NCBI RefSeq assembly: GCF_019966595.1
Contig: NZ_JAINFJ010000002.1
Coordinates: 21,330 to 85,329 of the forward strand
Length of the DNA: 64,000 nucleotides
Direction of reading: 5' to 3'
From: Oricola indica
GTDB lineage: Bacteria > Pseudomonadota > Alphaproteobacteria > Rhizobiales > Rhizobiaceae
A program made the position numbers and the translations under genes. Positions 52,673 through 62,037 of the stretch are shown here, in pieces. Positions within the stretch are counted from its first letter, which is position 1, and every line of letters begins with the position of its first letter. The notes beneath the pieces are model-generated. The model was not told the origin of the DNA. It did no database searches and saw nothing but the letters and a program-made list of their open reading frames with translations.

Positions 52673-53131
52673 TCAGTCCTCCCAGTCCGCGCCGAGGACC
52701 GTCGTTTCCTTGTGGGTCTCCAGCACGATGACCGACTCCGTGCGGCTGACGCCCGGCAGGCGCTTGAGCTTTGTCGAGAGAAAGCGCTGCAGGTCCGACG
52801 TGTCGCGCAACCGCACTTTCAGGAGATAGGAATGGCTGCCCGCCACATGATGCGATTCCAGGACCTCCGGGCAGGCCTGCACACCGTCGATGAACCCCTG
52901 CTCGTCCGCCCGCATATCGATATCGACGAAAAGGAAGGCGCACAGCTTCAGATCCAGTGCATCGGGATCGACGATGGCGCGGTTCGCCGTCACTGTGCCG
53001 GATGCGTTCAACCGCCGCACGCGCTCGTTGACCGCCGAAACGGACAGACCGACCCGCCGCCCGATCTCGTTGCTCGAAAGACGGTTATCGCGCTGCACCA
53101 GCTGTAATATTGCCTTGTCAATCTCATCCAT
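52673..53131 (-). CDS. Lrp/AsnC-family regulator
   Basis: A 152-residue regulator: HTH in residues 2-60 (IDKAILQLVQRDNRLSSNEIGRRVGLSVSAVNERVRRL) and a C-terminal RAM domain (VAGSHSYLLKVRLRDTSDLQRFL). First gene of the pair with the LysE exporter. Confidence 0.92.
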   Translation of the reverse strand: MDEIDKAILQLVQRDNRLSSNEIGRRVGLSVSAVNERVRRLNASGTVTANRAIVDPDALDLKLCAFLFVDIDMRADEQGFIDGVQACPEVLESHHVAGSHSYLLKVRLRDTSDLQRFLSTKLKRLPGVSRTESVIVLETHKETTVLGADWED

Positions 53132-53199
53132 GCAGGACGATTACCGGCAATCAGATCATTTTTCAATAATCTTGGTCGTATATCCACGAACTAGCGCGC

Positions 53200-53232
53200 A
53201 AAAAAACGCCTGCAAATCACCATTTGCAAGCG
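53200..53232 (-). terminator. Rho-independent terminator
   Basis: On the minus strand CGCTTGCAAAT and ATTTGCAGGCG form an 11-bp stem (one mismatch) with a four-base loop, then a run of seven T. It ends transcription of the gene at 53280-53831. Confidence 0.88.
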
Positions 53233-53279
53233 ATTATTCGCCGACTCCAGATTTCGGATTGAAAGGGCGGCTTCGCCTA

Positions 53280-53831
53280 TCAGGAATCCCTGCGCCCGAA
53301 GCGCACCATTGCTGGCGGGCGCGGCGCCGAAGCGACGGACAGGACATCGCCAAACGGGCTGTCCGGAAGCCGTGAAACGTCGTCATCCGACAGGAGGTCG
53401 CCAAAAACCGGCGGCACCGAGGATCGATCGTCGAACACGGCGCAATCCAGCTCTTCGCCAATCGCCTCGCACGCTTTCGACAGTTCAAGTATCGGCGCGA
53501 GTTTCTCGGCAGCCCCTGCGATCAGCGCCTTGCGTCCGTCCTCGAGCAGCAACACGACAAGCGCATCGCCGGGATCTCCGCTGCCGAATGTCGAGGCGAT
53601 GTTCTCGAGCGGGCCGAGTATGACGGCCGCGTCCAATCCCCAGTCCAGCGTCGATCCGACTTCTTCCTGGTTTTCGTCGTTCAGGTGAAAGACCCGCAGG
53701 ATCTTTCGTACGTGAATGTCTTCGTAGGCGAATGTCGAGACCGGTAAGACCAGCGCCGTCACGGCCCCGGTTACAGACACGCGCAACGATACCTCGGCGT
53801 CAATGCGCCAATCTCCAGAAATGATTCTCAT
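53280..53831 (-). CDS. Hypothetical protein, 183 residues
   Basis: I do not recognise a family. It is a soluble, acidic protein without signal peptide or membrane helix. The first 110 residues look beta-rich (RVSVTGAVTALVLPVSTFAYEDIHVR, ALVVLLLEDGRKAL); the tail is rich in Ser, Asp and Pro. A single-gene unit with its own terminator, between the Lrp and RraA-like genes. Confidence 0.7.
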   Translation of the reverse strand: MRIISGDWRIDAEVSLRVSVTGAVTALVLPVSTFAYEDIHVRKILRVFHLNDENQEEVGSTLDWGLDAAVILGPLENIASTFGSGDPGDALVVLLLEDGRKALIAGAAEKLAPILELSKACEAIGEELDCAVFDDRSSVPPVFGDLLSDDDVSRLPDSPFGDVLSVASAPRPPAMVRFGRRDS

Positions 53832-54066
53832 AATCGACCTGGCTCACTATTTTCCGGCTTCATGCCGTCAAGCATCTTAGGGGGCCAACCGATTAAGAAA
53901 GAGTTAAAACAAACTACAAGAAACTCTAGTCATAGTATTCGTTACAATATATTCAGATGGATTCCAGACATTTTTCAAATCCTCAATAACGAAATCATAA
54001 CCATTACATTTCGCTGCTTTTTGCGCAGACACCAAGCGATACAGGCAACGCAGCCTCACGCCTGTG
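53832..54066. other. AT-rich intergenic region
   Basis: About 235 bp with markedly lower GC than the rest and no coding frame I can support. It should contain the promoter of the hypothetical gene at 53280; no other signal was recognised. Confidence 0.5.
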
Positions 54067-54762
54067 TCAGCTTTGGGCGTGCTCGAAGCGGGACCACGCG
54101 TCCTCGATCATCTTCGCGTCGAAATCCGGGCGGCGTGTCATATCAAGGAGATCCTTCTCGATCCCGCGCAGGCTGTTTATCGCGTCCGCCAGCCGATCGA
54201 CGACATCCTCCGGAATCACGACCGCGCCGTGGCGATCCGCGTGGATCAGGTCGCCCTGCCGGATCGACAGTCCGAATACGGTGACGGGCATGCCGAACCC
54301 GGTGACATGGGCGAAGCCGTGGCTCGGTCCGATCGAGCCCGCAATGATCGGAAACTCCTCCGGCAACGCATCGAGGTCGCGAACCATGCCGTTGGTCAGC
54401 ACGCCCGTGATGCCGAGGCCCTTGTGGATGGCGGCATTTGTCCTGCCCCAGAAGGCCCCGGCGCATTCCGGGTAGTCGATGTCCTCGACGACCGCGACCG
54501 ACAATGCCCGCGCGGCCCCGACATGGCGGAAATAGCCGAGCCGTCTTTCGCGCTCGGATTCGGGCGACTCGACTGTTGGAAACTTGCTCGCGATCTTCCC
54601 GGTAGAGGCGTAGCCGACGATGGGCGGACCGTCCGGCACCGCCGCCACCGGCGTCGCACGCGAATAGCCGGAAAAGCCACGTTTTCCCTGGGCGGTCTCG
54701 ATTGCGTTGCAGACCGTCGGGGTATTGACCGTTCTGAGCAATTGCAGAAGTTTGTCGTCCAT
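54067..54762 (-). CDS. RraA-like / 4-hydroxy-4-methyl-2-oxoglutarate aldolase family protein
   Basis: A 231-residue protein of the RraA/HMG-aldolase fold. The pattern GVLTNGMVRDLDAL and the loop IIAGSIGPSHGFAHV contain the Arg and Asp typical of metal-dependent aldolases. The start at 54762 gives the normal N-terminus; the frame extends upstream. Either a pyruvate-type aldolase or an RNase E inhibitor homologue; aldolase is likelier in a catabolic neighbourhood. Confidence 0.82.
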   Translation of the reverse strand: MDDKLLQLLRTVNTPTVCNAIETAQGKRGFSGYSRATPVAAVPDGPPIVGYASTGKIASKFPTVESPESERERRLGYFRHVGAARALSVAVVEDIDYPECAGAFWGRTNAAIHKGLGITGVLTNGMVRDLDALPEEFPIIAGSIGPSHGFAHVTGFGMPVTVFGLSIRQGDLIHADRHGAVVIPEDVVDRLADAINSLRGIEKDLLDMTRRPDFDAKMIEDAWSRFEHAQS

Positions 54763-54881
54763 CGTCCTTCCTCTTGGCCGCGCGTCATCGGCGTTCGGGT
54801 TCGTTTCATTCCCGACGCTAGAGCGTTTCGCACCCGATTGGAATCGTACCGCTACGTCACCACCGGCGACCGTTTTCGCGC

Positions 54882-55517
54882 TCAGCTTTTGACGACGAAA
54901 TCGGCCGGACGGCTGCGGGCCAGCACGAGCCGCCCGTTCGGCAGATCGTTTTCTTCCAGCTTGCCGCGAATGTCCGCCGGGCTCATCCCGTATCCGCGCC
55001 ATCTGGCTTCCAGCCGCTCGCGCAATGTCTCCTCGCTGACATTGATGCGAATGGTGACATCGAACAAAGGCGAGAGGTCCGACCAGGGGGCGTCGCCAAG
55101 AAGCAGGTAGTTTCCCTCGGCGACGATGATCCGGGCCTGACGGGGTATGAGCCGCGCGCCTGCGCGCGCAATCTCGATATCCCGATCGAATACCGGAACG
55201 GCGACCGCGTCCTCCTCGTCGGAGCGCAAACGTTGCAGCATGTGGCGAAATCCGGCCACGTCGAACGTGTCGGGTGCGCCCTTGCGTGCGCGCCTGCCCA
55301 ATTTGTCGAGCAGCATGTTGTCGAAATGATAGCCGTCCATGGGGAGAATCGCTGCCAGGCCCGGCGCGTCCTCCGCGATCAGATCGACAAGCTTTTCCGC
55401 GAGTGTCGACTTGCCGGCACCCGGCGCGCCCGCAAGCGCGACGACAAGTCGCCCCTTGTCGCCGCGTACAACCAGCGTCTTCGCAAGGTCCGACAATTCG
55501 ATTTCACGTTCAGGCAC
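54882..55517 (-). CDS. Small-molecule kinase of the uridine/pantothenate kinase superfamily (FrcK-like)
   Basis: A P-loop kinase of about 211 residues: Walker A GAPGAGKSTLAEKL, the substrate motif PMDGYHFDN and EGNYLLL. It resembles the kinase of rhizobial fructose-transport loci (frcK). The start is a GTG at 55517; an ATG at 55598 would add 27 residues without family similarity. The substrate is unknown. Confidence 0.8.
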   Translation of the reverse strand: MPEREIELSDLAKTLVVRGDKGRLVVALAGAPGAGKSTLAEKLVDLIAEDAPGLAAILPMDGYHFDNMLLDKLGRRARKGAPDTFDVAGFRHMLQRLRSDEEDAVAVPVFDRDIEIARAGARLIPRQARIIVAEGNYLLLGDAPWSDLSPLFDVTIRINVSEETLRERLEARWRGYGMSPADIRGKLEENDLPNGRLVLARSRPADFVVKS

Positions 55518-55738
55518 TGTATCCCCGTCGTCGTGGTCCGCCCCGAAGTTGGGCCGGGTCTGTAAGGCATGCCAGATCGTGACGCTGGCGCGCAACAATT
55601 ACGGCAAGGCGCTGGACATCGCGCGCCCGGCGCGCGACATGGTTTGCGGCAAACGACCGAGGAGCAACAGCAAATCATGCGGCTTGCGCGAAATCCCCAA
55701 ACAATCGTCCCCCATATCGGGTTTCAGGCTTTTTCACG

Positions 55739-56884
55739 ATGAGCGACAGGCCACTTGAAGGACTGCGTGTTCTCGAACTCGCCCGCATCCTCGCCGGTCC
55801 GTGGGTCGGCCAGACGCTTGCCGATCTCGGCGCCGACATCATCAAGGTGGAGAGCCCGGAGGGCGACGATACGCGCCAGTGGGGTCCGCCCTTCATCGAG
55901 CGCGACGGCGACAGCTCCGCGGCCTATTTCCACGCCTGCAATCGCGGCAAACGCTCGGTAACGGCCGATTTCCGCGATCTGGAGGATCTCGATTTCGTGC
56001 GCCGGCTGGCGAAGGACGCCGACGTCGTGGTCGAGAATTTCAAGGTCGGCGGTCTCGTGAAATTCGGCCTCGACTACGAGACCCTGTCGGCCACCAATCC
56101 GGGCCTAGTTTATTGCTCGGTCACCGGCTTCGGTCAGGACGGGCCATATGCGGCGCGCGCCGGATACGACTTCCTGATCCAGGGCATGAGCGGCATCATG
56201 GACCTGACCGGCGATCCGGCGGGGGAACCGCAAAAGATCGGGGTCGCCTTCGCCGATATCTTCACCGGACTCTACAGCGTCATTGCCATTCAGGCGGCGC
56301 TCGCGGAGCGCGAACGGACCGGCCGGGGCAAGCATGTCGACATGGCTCTGCTCGACTGCATGACCGGCGTTCTCGCCAACCAGGCGATGAACTATCTTGC
56401 CTCCGGCGTCGTGCCGCATCGTCTGGGCAACGCCCATCCGAACATCACGCCCTACCAGACCTTCGCGACAGCGGATGGCTGGCTGATCATCGCCGTCGGC
56501 AACAATGCCCAGTTCGGTCGGCTTTGCGAGGTGCTCGGTCTCGACGGCATCGCCGACGATCCGCGTTACGCCACCAATGCCGCGCGCATCGAGAACCGGG
56601 ACGCATTGACGGCCTTGCTGGCGGACAGGACCAGCGCCTGGGCACGCGACGACCTGCTCGCCGCGCTGGAACAGGCCGTCGTTCCGGCCGGACCGATCAA
56701 CACGGTCGCCGATGTCCTCGCCGATCCTCAGATCGTCCATCGCGGCATGCAGATCGCGCCGGATGGCGTTCCGGGGCTACGCACTCCGGTGTCTTTCGCC
56801 GGCGCGCCCGCACCCGTTTCCGATCGCCCCTCGCCGAAGCTCGGGGAGCACACGGATGCGGTGCGCCGCAACGGCTGGGACTAG
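55739..56884 (+). CDS. CaiB/BaiF family CoA transferase
   Basis: A 381-residue class III CoA transferase. It starts LEGLRVLELARILAGPWVGQTLADLGADIIKVE; the catalytic Asp is in HVDMALLDCMTG. It moves CoA between carboxylic acids. No obvious partner gene is adjacent. Confidence 0.92.
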   Translation: MSDRPLEGLRVLELARILAGPWVGQTLADLGADIIKVESPEGDDTRQWGPPFIERDGDSSAAYFHACNRGKRSVTADFRDLEDLDFVRRLAKDADVVVENFKVGGLVKFGLDYETLSATNPGLVYCSVTGFGQDGPYAARAGYDFLIQGMSGIMDLTGDPAGEPQKIGVAFADIFTGLYSVIAIQAALAERERTGRGKHVDMALLDCMTGVLANQAMNYLASGVVPHRLGNAHPNITPYQTFATADGWLIIAVGNNAQFGRLCEVLGLDGIADDPRYATNAARIENRDALTALLADRTSAWARDDLLAALEQAVVPAGPINTVADVLADPQIVHRGMQIAPDGVPGLRTPVSFAGAPAPVSDRPSPKLGEHTDAVRRNGWD

Positions 56885-57060
56885 GCTGTGTACTCATAAA
56901 TCGAATAGCACCGGCCTCGCGGTCACGACCGCTTCCAGGGGTCCGGCATCGAATTATCGCACCAGCACGGCAGCTTTGTGCCAATTTCAGTCATTTCTCA
57001 TTTGTGCATGTTGCAGGCTGCCCATAGCCGAAATTGGATCCTTGATCCTTGACCGCGCGG
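56885..57060. other. Intergenic DNA beside the IS3 remnant
   Basis: No supported gene. It lies between the CoA transferase and the transposase remnant. The original downstream part of the interrupted dehydrogenase gene is not recognisable here. Confidence 0.45.
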
Positions 57061-57450
57061 CTAGCCGTAACGACCATAGTCGCGAGCCAACTCGATCATG
57101 TCCGCGACGAGGCGCTCCTCATCGGCACCTCCGCGCGGCTGTCGTCGCTGCGTGGAACGATGCTGGCCCAGAATGCGGCAGATGCGACGCTACGACACCT
57201 TCATCTGCTCGCTCACATGATTGATGCAGGCACGGCGACGAGAAGGGCTTAGAAGTTTTCCCTTGCAGCATCGGCCAAGACCAGCCTGTCCAACGTTACA
57301 TCCGAAACAGCTTTCCGCAGACGATTTGTTCTCCTTCTGCAGGCGCTTCAGCTCTTTCAGTTGGTCGGTTCCCATGCCGCCATACTGTCTGCGCCACCGG
57401 TAATAAGTCTGCTCGGTTATGCGAACCTCCCGGATCGCATCCGCGAAGGC
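57061..57450 (-). pseudogene. IS3-family element remnant (OrfA and start of OrfB)
   Basis: Reading leftwards: FADAIREVRITEQTYYRWRR, then GTDQLKELKRLQKENK (the OrfA HTH and leucine-zipper start), a frame change, LDRLVLAEAAKGNF and a stop. The next frame contains RRICRILGQHRSTQRRQPRG, EERLVADMIELARDYGRYG (start of OrfB), ending in TAG at 57063. Everything after OrfB residue ~60 is missing. Frameshifts and stops make it inactive. Confidence 0.85.
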
Positions 57451-57560
57451 ACGGGCCTTTTCTGGCGAACGGTTCCACACGGTTACGCGATGACCGCGCG
57501 CACGAGATTTCCAGCCATCGGCGCCCCCATGCGCCCAAGCCCCGCAAATCCGACCTGCAT
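57450..57560 (-). pseudogene. 3-Hydroxyisobutyrate dehydrogenase-like gene, 5' fragment cut off by an IS element
   Basis: The ATG at 57560 overlaps the TGA of the ABC ATPase gene by one base. The frame reads MQVGFAGLGRMGAPMAGNLVRA, the NAD-binding start of the 3-hydroxyisobutyrate dehydrogenase/6-phosphogluconate dehydrogenase family. A one-base deletion near 57504 then shifts the frame to GHRVTVWNRSPEKARA. After that the IS3 OrfA sequence begins. The remaining ~240 residues are absent. The operon has therefore lost its last enzyme. Confidence 0.85.
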
Positions 57561-59071
57561 CACGCCGCCTTGCCGTTTCCGATGCCGGATATCGCCTGGA
57601 CGAGATTGTCCTCGTTGACTTCATCCGCCGTGAACTCCCGCATGATCCGGCCCTGATACATGGCGATCACACGGTCGGAGACCCGCAGAATTTCAGGCAT
57701 CTCCGAGGAGATTACGATGACCGCATATCCAGAATGGGCCAGTTCGCGAATGAGGTTGTGGATCTCGGCCTTCGAGCCGACATCGATACCGCGCGTCGGC
57801 TCGTCGACGATCAGCACGCGCGGCTTCATTGCTAGCCACTTTCCGATGACGATCTTCTGCTGGTTGCCGCCGGAGAGATTGCCGACTTCGCTGCGCCAGC
57901 TTGGCGCCTTGATGTCGAGCCGGTCACGATACATGTCGTAGATCGCGATCTCCGCTCCGTTTGAGACGAACGGTCCGGCTGTCATGTCATCGACCTGCGG
58001 CAGCGTAATGTTGTCGCGGCAGTTCATGCCCAGCACGAGGCCCTGCTCTTTGCGGCTTTCGGGCACCAGCGAAATGCCCTGCGCGATCGCCTCGGCCGGT
58101 GAGCCGATTGTGACATCCTCGCCGCCGAGCCGGATCGTCCCGCCCGACGGTTCTCGCAGACCGAAAAGGGTTTCGGCAATCTCCGTCCGCCCTGCCCCGA
58201 CAAGGCCATAGAAGCCGACGACCTCTCCGGCGCGCAGTGAAAAGCTTACATCTTGATAGAGTTTTCCGCAGGACAGGCCGCTGACCTCGAGGGTGATATC
58301 GCCAATTTCGCCTTTCTCGACATTGCGCGAATAATCGAGACTGCGACCGATCATCAACTGGGTCACCTCGTCCTCGGTGGTGTCGGTCGCGACAAGCGTA
58401 CCGCGGTAGGATCCGTCGCGAAGCACCGTGATGCGATCGGAAATCGTGAAGATCTCCTCCATGCGGTGAGAGATATAGACGATGCTGACGCCATCGGATT
58501 TCAGGTCGTTGATGATATCGAAAAGAACCACTTTCTCGGCGTCAGTCAGAGAAGCGGTTGGTTCGTCAAAAACGACGACCTTCGCCTGGTGGGTCAGGGC
58601 GCGGGCGATTTCGACCATCTGCTTCTTGGCGATCGACAACGTGCCGACATTCGTGCGCGGCCCGAAATCGCAATTTAGCTTGGTGAGGATGGCGCCGACG
58701 CGCTCTTCGAGCACTTTCCAGTCGACGAAACCCCAGCTCGTGCGAGGCAATTCGCCAAGAAAGACGTTCTCGGCGACTGTCATCTGTTCCGCCAGCGACA
58801 GTTCTTGGTGGATCAGAATGACGCCGTTTTGCTTTGCCTCGATCGGATTGCGCATGACGACCGGCTTGCCGTCGATCATGATGCGCCCTTCATTGGGCTG
58901 ATACATGCCGGCGAGCACCTTCATCAGGGTCGACTTGCCGGCGCCGTTCTCTCCCATCAGCGCGTGCACCTCGCCGGGGAACACGCTGAAATCGACGCCG
59001 TCGAGCGCACGCACACCGGGGAACGTCTTGACGATGCCTTCTAGGCGCAGAACCGGTTGAGCTTCACTCAT
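57560..59071 (-). CDS. Sugar ABC transporter ATP-binding protein (RbsA/XylG class)
   Basis: A 503-residue tandem ATPase. The first domain has GENGAGKST and VVVFDEPTASLTD; the second has LVGAGRTEIAETL, LSGGNQQK and VLIVDEPTRGIDVG. Its start overlaps the permease stop by 4 bp. It powers uptake with permeases 59068-60090 and 60104-61096. Confidence 0.94.
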   Translation of the reverse strand: MSEAQPVLRLEGIVKTFPGVRALDGVDFSVFPGEVHALMGENGAGKSTLMKVLAGMYQPNEGRIMIDGKPVVMRNPIEAKQNGVILIHQELSLAEQMTVAENVFLGELPRTSWGFVDWKVLEERVGAILTKLNCDFGPRTNVGTLSIAKKQMVEIARALTHQAKVVVFDEPTASLTDAEKVVLFDIINDLKSDGVSIVYISHRMEEIFTISDRITVLRDGSYRGTLVATDTTEDEVTQLMIGRSLDYSRNVEKGEIGDITLEVSGLSCGKLYQDVSFSLRAGEVVGFYGLVGAGRTEIAETLFGLREPSGGTIRLGGEDVTIGSPAEAIAQGISLVPESRKEQGLVLGMNCRDNITLPQVDDMTAGPFVSNGAEIAIYDMYRDRLDIKAPSWRSEVGNLSGGNQQKIVIGKWLAMKPRVLIVDEPTRGIDVGSKAEIHNLIRELAHSGYAVIVISSEMPEILRVSDRVIAMYQGRIMREFTADEVNEDNLVQAISGIGNGKAA

Positions 59072-60090
59072 ATCCGCAACTCCTCACCGCCCTTGCGATT
59101 CAATTGCTTGTCGAGGAACAGTACGGCGATCAGGATCACGCCGAGGGTCACGAGCACGTAGAATGCCGGGACCTGCATCAGATTCATGCCGTTGCGCAGG
59201 ATGCCGATAGCAAGCACGCCGCCAAACGTCCCGATGATGTTTCCGGCGCCGCCCGTCAGCTTGGTCCCTCCCAGCACCGTCGCCGTGATCACCCACAATT
59301 CGTAGTCGCGTCCGAGATTGGGCGTGGACGCGCCCATCTGCGTCGACAAGGTTAGCCCCGCCAGCGCCGCGAAGAACCCGACGATCATGAAGTTGATCAT
59401 CATGTGCGGCCCGACTCGGATGCCGGCATTGACCGCCGCTTCGCGATTGTCGCCGACGGCGTAGGTGTTTGAGCCGTGCACCGTTCGCGACAGCAGGACA
59501 TGCATCAGAACGGTGAAGATCAGAAACACCCAAGCCAGGGTCGGCAGGCCGAGGAAGCGGCTGGCCCCGAAATCGGAATAGGCGAAATTCAGCGCGAAGA
59601 AGGACTGCTCGCCAGTATAGACGAAGACGAGCCCGCGCACGCCGAGCATCGCCCCGAGCGTGACGATGAAGGCGTCGACGCCTGTCTTCCAGACGATCAA
59701 CCCGTTCAGCGCGCCAAGCAAGACTCCCGATGCGAGCCCGGCCAGCACCGCCGGCAGGATCTGCCAGTTGCCCCAGCTCTCGAACATCGGCCAGCCCATG
59801 ATGTCGACAGTGAGACTTGCCGCCAATGCGACGACAGCGCCGACGGACAGGTCGATATTGCCGTTGATCATCACGATCGTCATGCCGAGCGCGATGAGCC
59901 CGAGCGTCGAGGTCTGGACGAGGATGTTCTCGAAATTGCCGAGCGAGAAGAAATTGTCGGTCATCAGCGAGAAGAAGATGAAGATCATCACCACGAAGGC
60001 CCAGATCGGATGCCGGACGAGCCAGCCCAAATTGGCCTTCATGCCGCCCGACGCCTGTACCGGCGTACTTTCCACGGATGTTTGCGACAT
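59068..60090 (-). CDS. Sugar ABC transporter permease (RbsC class)
   Basis: A 340-residue permease with 8-10 helices and the family pattern LGMTIVMINGNIDLSVGAVVALAA. The ATG at 60090 follows a GGAGGAAG site; the longer frame starts inside the upstream gene. The transporter has two non-identical permeases, so a heterodimer is likely. Confidence 0.91.
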   Translation of the reverse strand: MSQTSVESTPVQASGGMKANLGWLVRHPIWAFVVMIFIFFSLMTDNFFSLGNFENILVQTSTLGLIALGMTIVMINGNIDLSVGAVVALAASLTVDIMGWPMFESWGNWQILPAVLAGLASGVLLGALNGLIVWKTGVDAFIVTLGAMLGVRGLVFVYTGEQSFFALNFAYSDFGASRFLGLPTLAWVFLIFTVLMHVLLSRTVHGSNTYAVGDNREAAVNAGIRVGPHMMINFMIVGFFAALAGLTLSTQMGASTPNLGRDYELWVITATVLGGTKLTGGAGNIIGTFGGVLAIGILRNGMNLMQVPAFYVLVTLGVILIAVLFLDKQLNRKGGEELRI

Positions 60091-60103
60091 ATCTTCCTCC
60101 ACT

Positions 60104-61096
60104 TCAGGCGATCGGCGACAGCAGCCGACCGCGCTTCGCCGCGACATCGAGCCAGACCGCAAGAATGATGACGACCCAAGTGACGATCCACTGGGCGAAA
60201 TAGGGATAACCGAGAAGCAGCAGGCCGTTCTGGATGAAGCCCAGAATCAGCACGCCGATTACTGTTTTAAGGATGCTGCCGGACCCGCCGAGGAGCGACG
60301 TTCCTCCAAGGATGACAGAGGCGAGCACCAGCAGTTCGTAGCCCTGGCCGACATTGTTCTGCGATCCCATCACGCGGCTGCCGAGAATGATGGCCGCGAT
60401 GCCGACGCAGAAGGCAGAGATGAGATAAGTCGAAAAGACGACGCGGTTTCGTCGAATCCCGGAAAACACCGCTGCGGTCGGGTTGCCGCCGACCGCGTAA
60501 ACGCGTCGGCCATACGGCGTGAACGCGATGACGAAACCGATAATGATCGCCAGCACGAAGAATATGATGATTGGCATGTCGATACCGGCCACCTCGCCAC
60601 GACCGAAGACGCGAAACCAAGTCGTGTCCTGAGTGCTCGGGTTGACATCGACATTCTTGCCGCCGGAATAGATCAGGGTCAGCCCCTGGATCGCCGAGAG
60701 CATGCCAAGCGTAACGATCAGCGAGTTCAGACGAACGAAGCCGATCAGGAAGCCGTTCACCGCGCCGAGCAGCAACACGCAGACCATCATGACCAGAATT
60801 GCCGGCCCCGGACCGATCTTGTCATGCAGGTCAACGACCATGACTGTACCAAATGAGAGCATAGACCCAACCGATAGGTCGAGATTGCCGGAAATGACGA
60901 CGATGGTGACACCGAGGGCCATTACGCCGATCATTGCCGAGGACCGGACGACGCTTTCCAGGTTGTTGAAGGACAGGAACTTGTCCGACCCAATTCCGAA
61001 GGCAATCATGAACGCGATGAAAGCGATGAAGATGCCGTTCCTGGCGATCAGCCCTTTTGCTTCGCCTTGCCGGATTCTTTCGACGAACCCCGTCAT
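60104..61096 (-). CDS. Sugar ABC transporter permease (RbsC class), second copy
   Basis: A 330-residue permease with LGVTIVVISGNLDLSVGSML and the C-terminal QNGLLLLGYP. The ATG at 61096 follows GGAGGAAG. It is a paralogue of the permease downstream. Confidence 0.91.
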   Translation of the reverse strand: MTGFVERIRQGEAKGLIARNGIFIAFIAFMIAFGIGSDKFLSFNNLESVVRSSAMIGVMALGVTIVVISGNLDLSVGSMLSFGTVMVVDLHDKIGPGPAILVMMVCVLLLGAVNGFLIGFVRLNSLIVTLGMLSAIQGLTLIYSGGKNVDVNPSTQDTTWFRVFGRGEVAGIDMPIIIFFVLAIIIGFVIAFTPYGRRVYAVGGNPTAAVFSGIRRNRVVFSTYLISAFCVGIAAIILGSRVMGSQNNVGQGYELLVLASVILGGTSLLGGSGSILKTVIGVLILGFIQNGLLLLGYPYFAQWIVTWVVIILAVWLDVAAKRGRLLSPIA

Positions 61097-61165
61097 TCCA
61101 CTTCCTCCCTGGCCCTTTCGCGAAGCCACTCGCGCTTCAGCGTTTCGGCGGGCCCGCCGATTTCG

Positions 61166-61963
61166 TCAAACCAGAACCATGCCACCATCTATCATGACGA
61201 CCTGTCCGGTCATGTAGTCGCTTTCCTTCGACGCCAGGAACGTGGTCGTTCCCGTAATGTCGTCAGGTGTGGCAACTCTGCCGCGCAGGATATCCGCAGA
61301 GAACTCTGCGATCGCCTGCCCTTCGCGCTCTGACGCGCCAATTTCCATCAGGTCCCGATCGAGCTGACTCCACATTTCAGTAGCCACCACGCCCGGCGCG
61401 AATCCCGTAACGGTAATCTTGTGCTTCGCCAGGTCGCGAGCGCCCGACTGCGTCAGCGAGACGACCGCCCATTTCGACGCGCAGTAGGGCGCGACATTGT
61501 CGAAGCCTTGCCGGCTGGCGATCGAGGCGGTGTTGACGATCTTTCCGCCGGTCCCCTGCCGGATCATCTGCTTTGCCGCTTCCTGCATGCCGATCAGCAC
61601 ACCAAGCCCGTTGACCTTCATGATCGTGTTCCAGTTGTCTTCTGTCACATCGAGCAGGTTCATCGGCTTGTTGATGCCGGCATTGTTGAATTTCACGTCG
61701 AGCTTTCCGAAGGCGGAAACAGCGATCCCGATCATCTCCTGGACCTGCTCCCGCTCCGTCACGTCGACCTTGGCCCAAGCGACCTTACCGCCGTTGCGGT
61801 CGGCGCGTTCCTCGTTTTCGCGGGCGGCCCTTTCTGCGGTATCACCGTCTATGTCGGCGAAACACACATCGGCGCCCTCGTCGAGCAGCGCTTCCCCGAT
61901 GGCGCGGCCGATGCCCCGGGCGGCACCCGTGACAATGCATGAACGGCCAGACACGCGACCCAT
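61166..61963 (-). CDS. Short-chain dehydrogenase/reductase
   Basis: A 265-residue classical SDR: VTGAARGIGRAIGEALLDEGADV, NNAGINKPM, catalytic Ser in VNTASIASR and YCASKWAVV, and MTGQVVMIDGG. It sits within the sugar ABC operon, between binding protein and permease. It probably oxidises the imported polyol or sugar. Confidence 0.9.
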   Translation of the reverse strand: MGRVSGRSCIVTGAARGIGRAIGEALLDEGADVCFADIDGDTAERAARENEERADRNGGKVAWAKVDVTEREQVQEMIGIAVSAFGKLDVKFNNAGINKPMNLLDVTEDNWNTIMKVNGLGVLIGMQEAAKQMIRQGTGGKIVNTASIASRQGFDNVAPYCASKWAVVSLTQSGARDLAKHKITVTGFAPGVVATEMWSQLDRDLMEIGASEREGQAIAEFSADILRGRVATPDDITGTTTFLASKESDYMTGQVVMIDGGMVLV

Positions 61964-61995
61964 GGCTATCCTCCCACGAATTCAGAGACGCAAAT

Positions 61996-62024
61996 GGACG
62001 CGGGGCCTCCGTGGCCCCGCGTCC
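61996..62024 (-). terminator. Hairpin after the sugar-binding-protein gene
   Basis: Perfect 12-bp stem GGACGCGGGGCC / GGCCCCGCGTCC with a five-base loop, in the gap after the binding-protein stop. It probably sets a higher level for the binding protein than for the downstream genes. Confidence 0.7.
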
Positions 62025-62037
62025 CTCCGGGAGAAGA

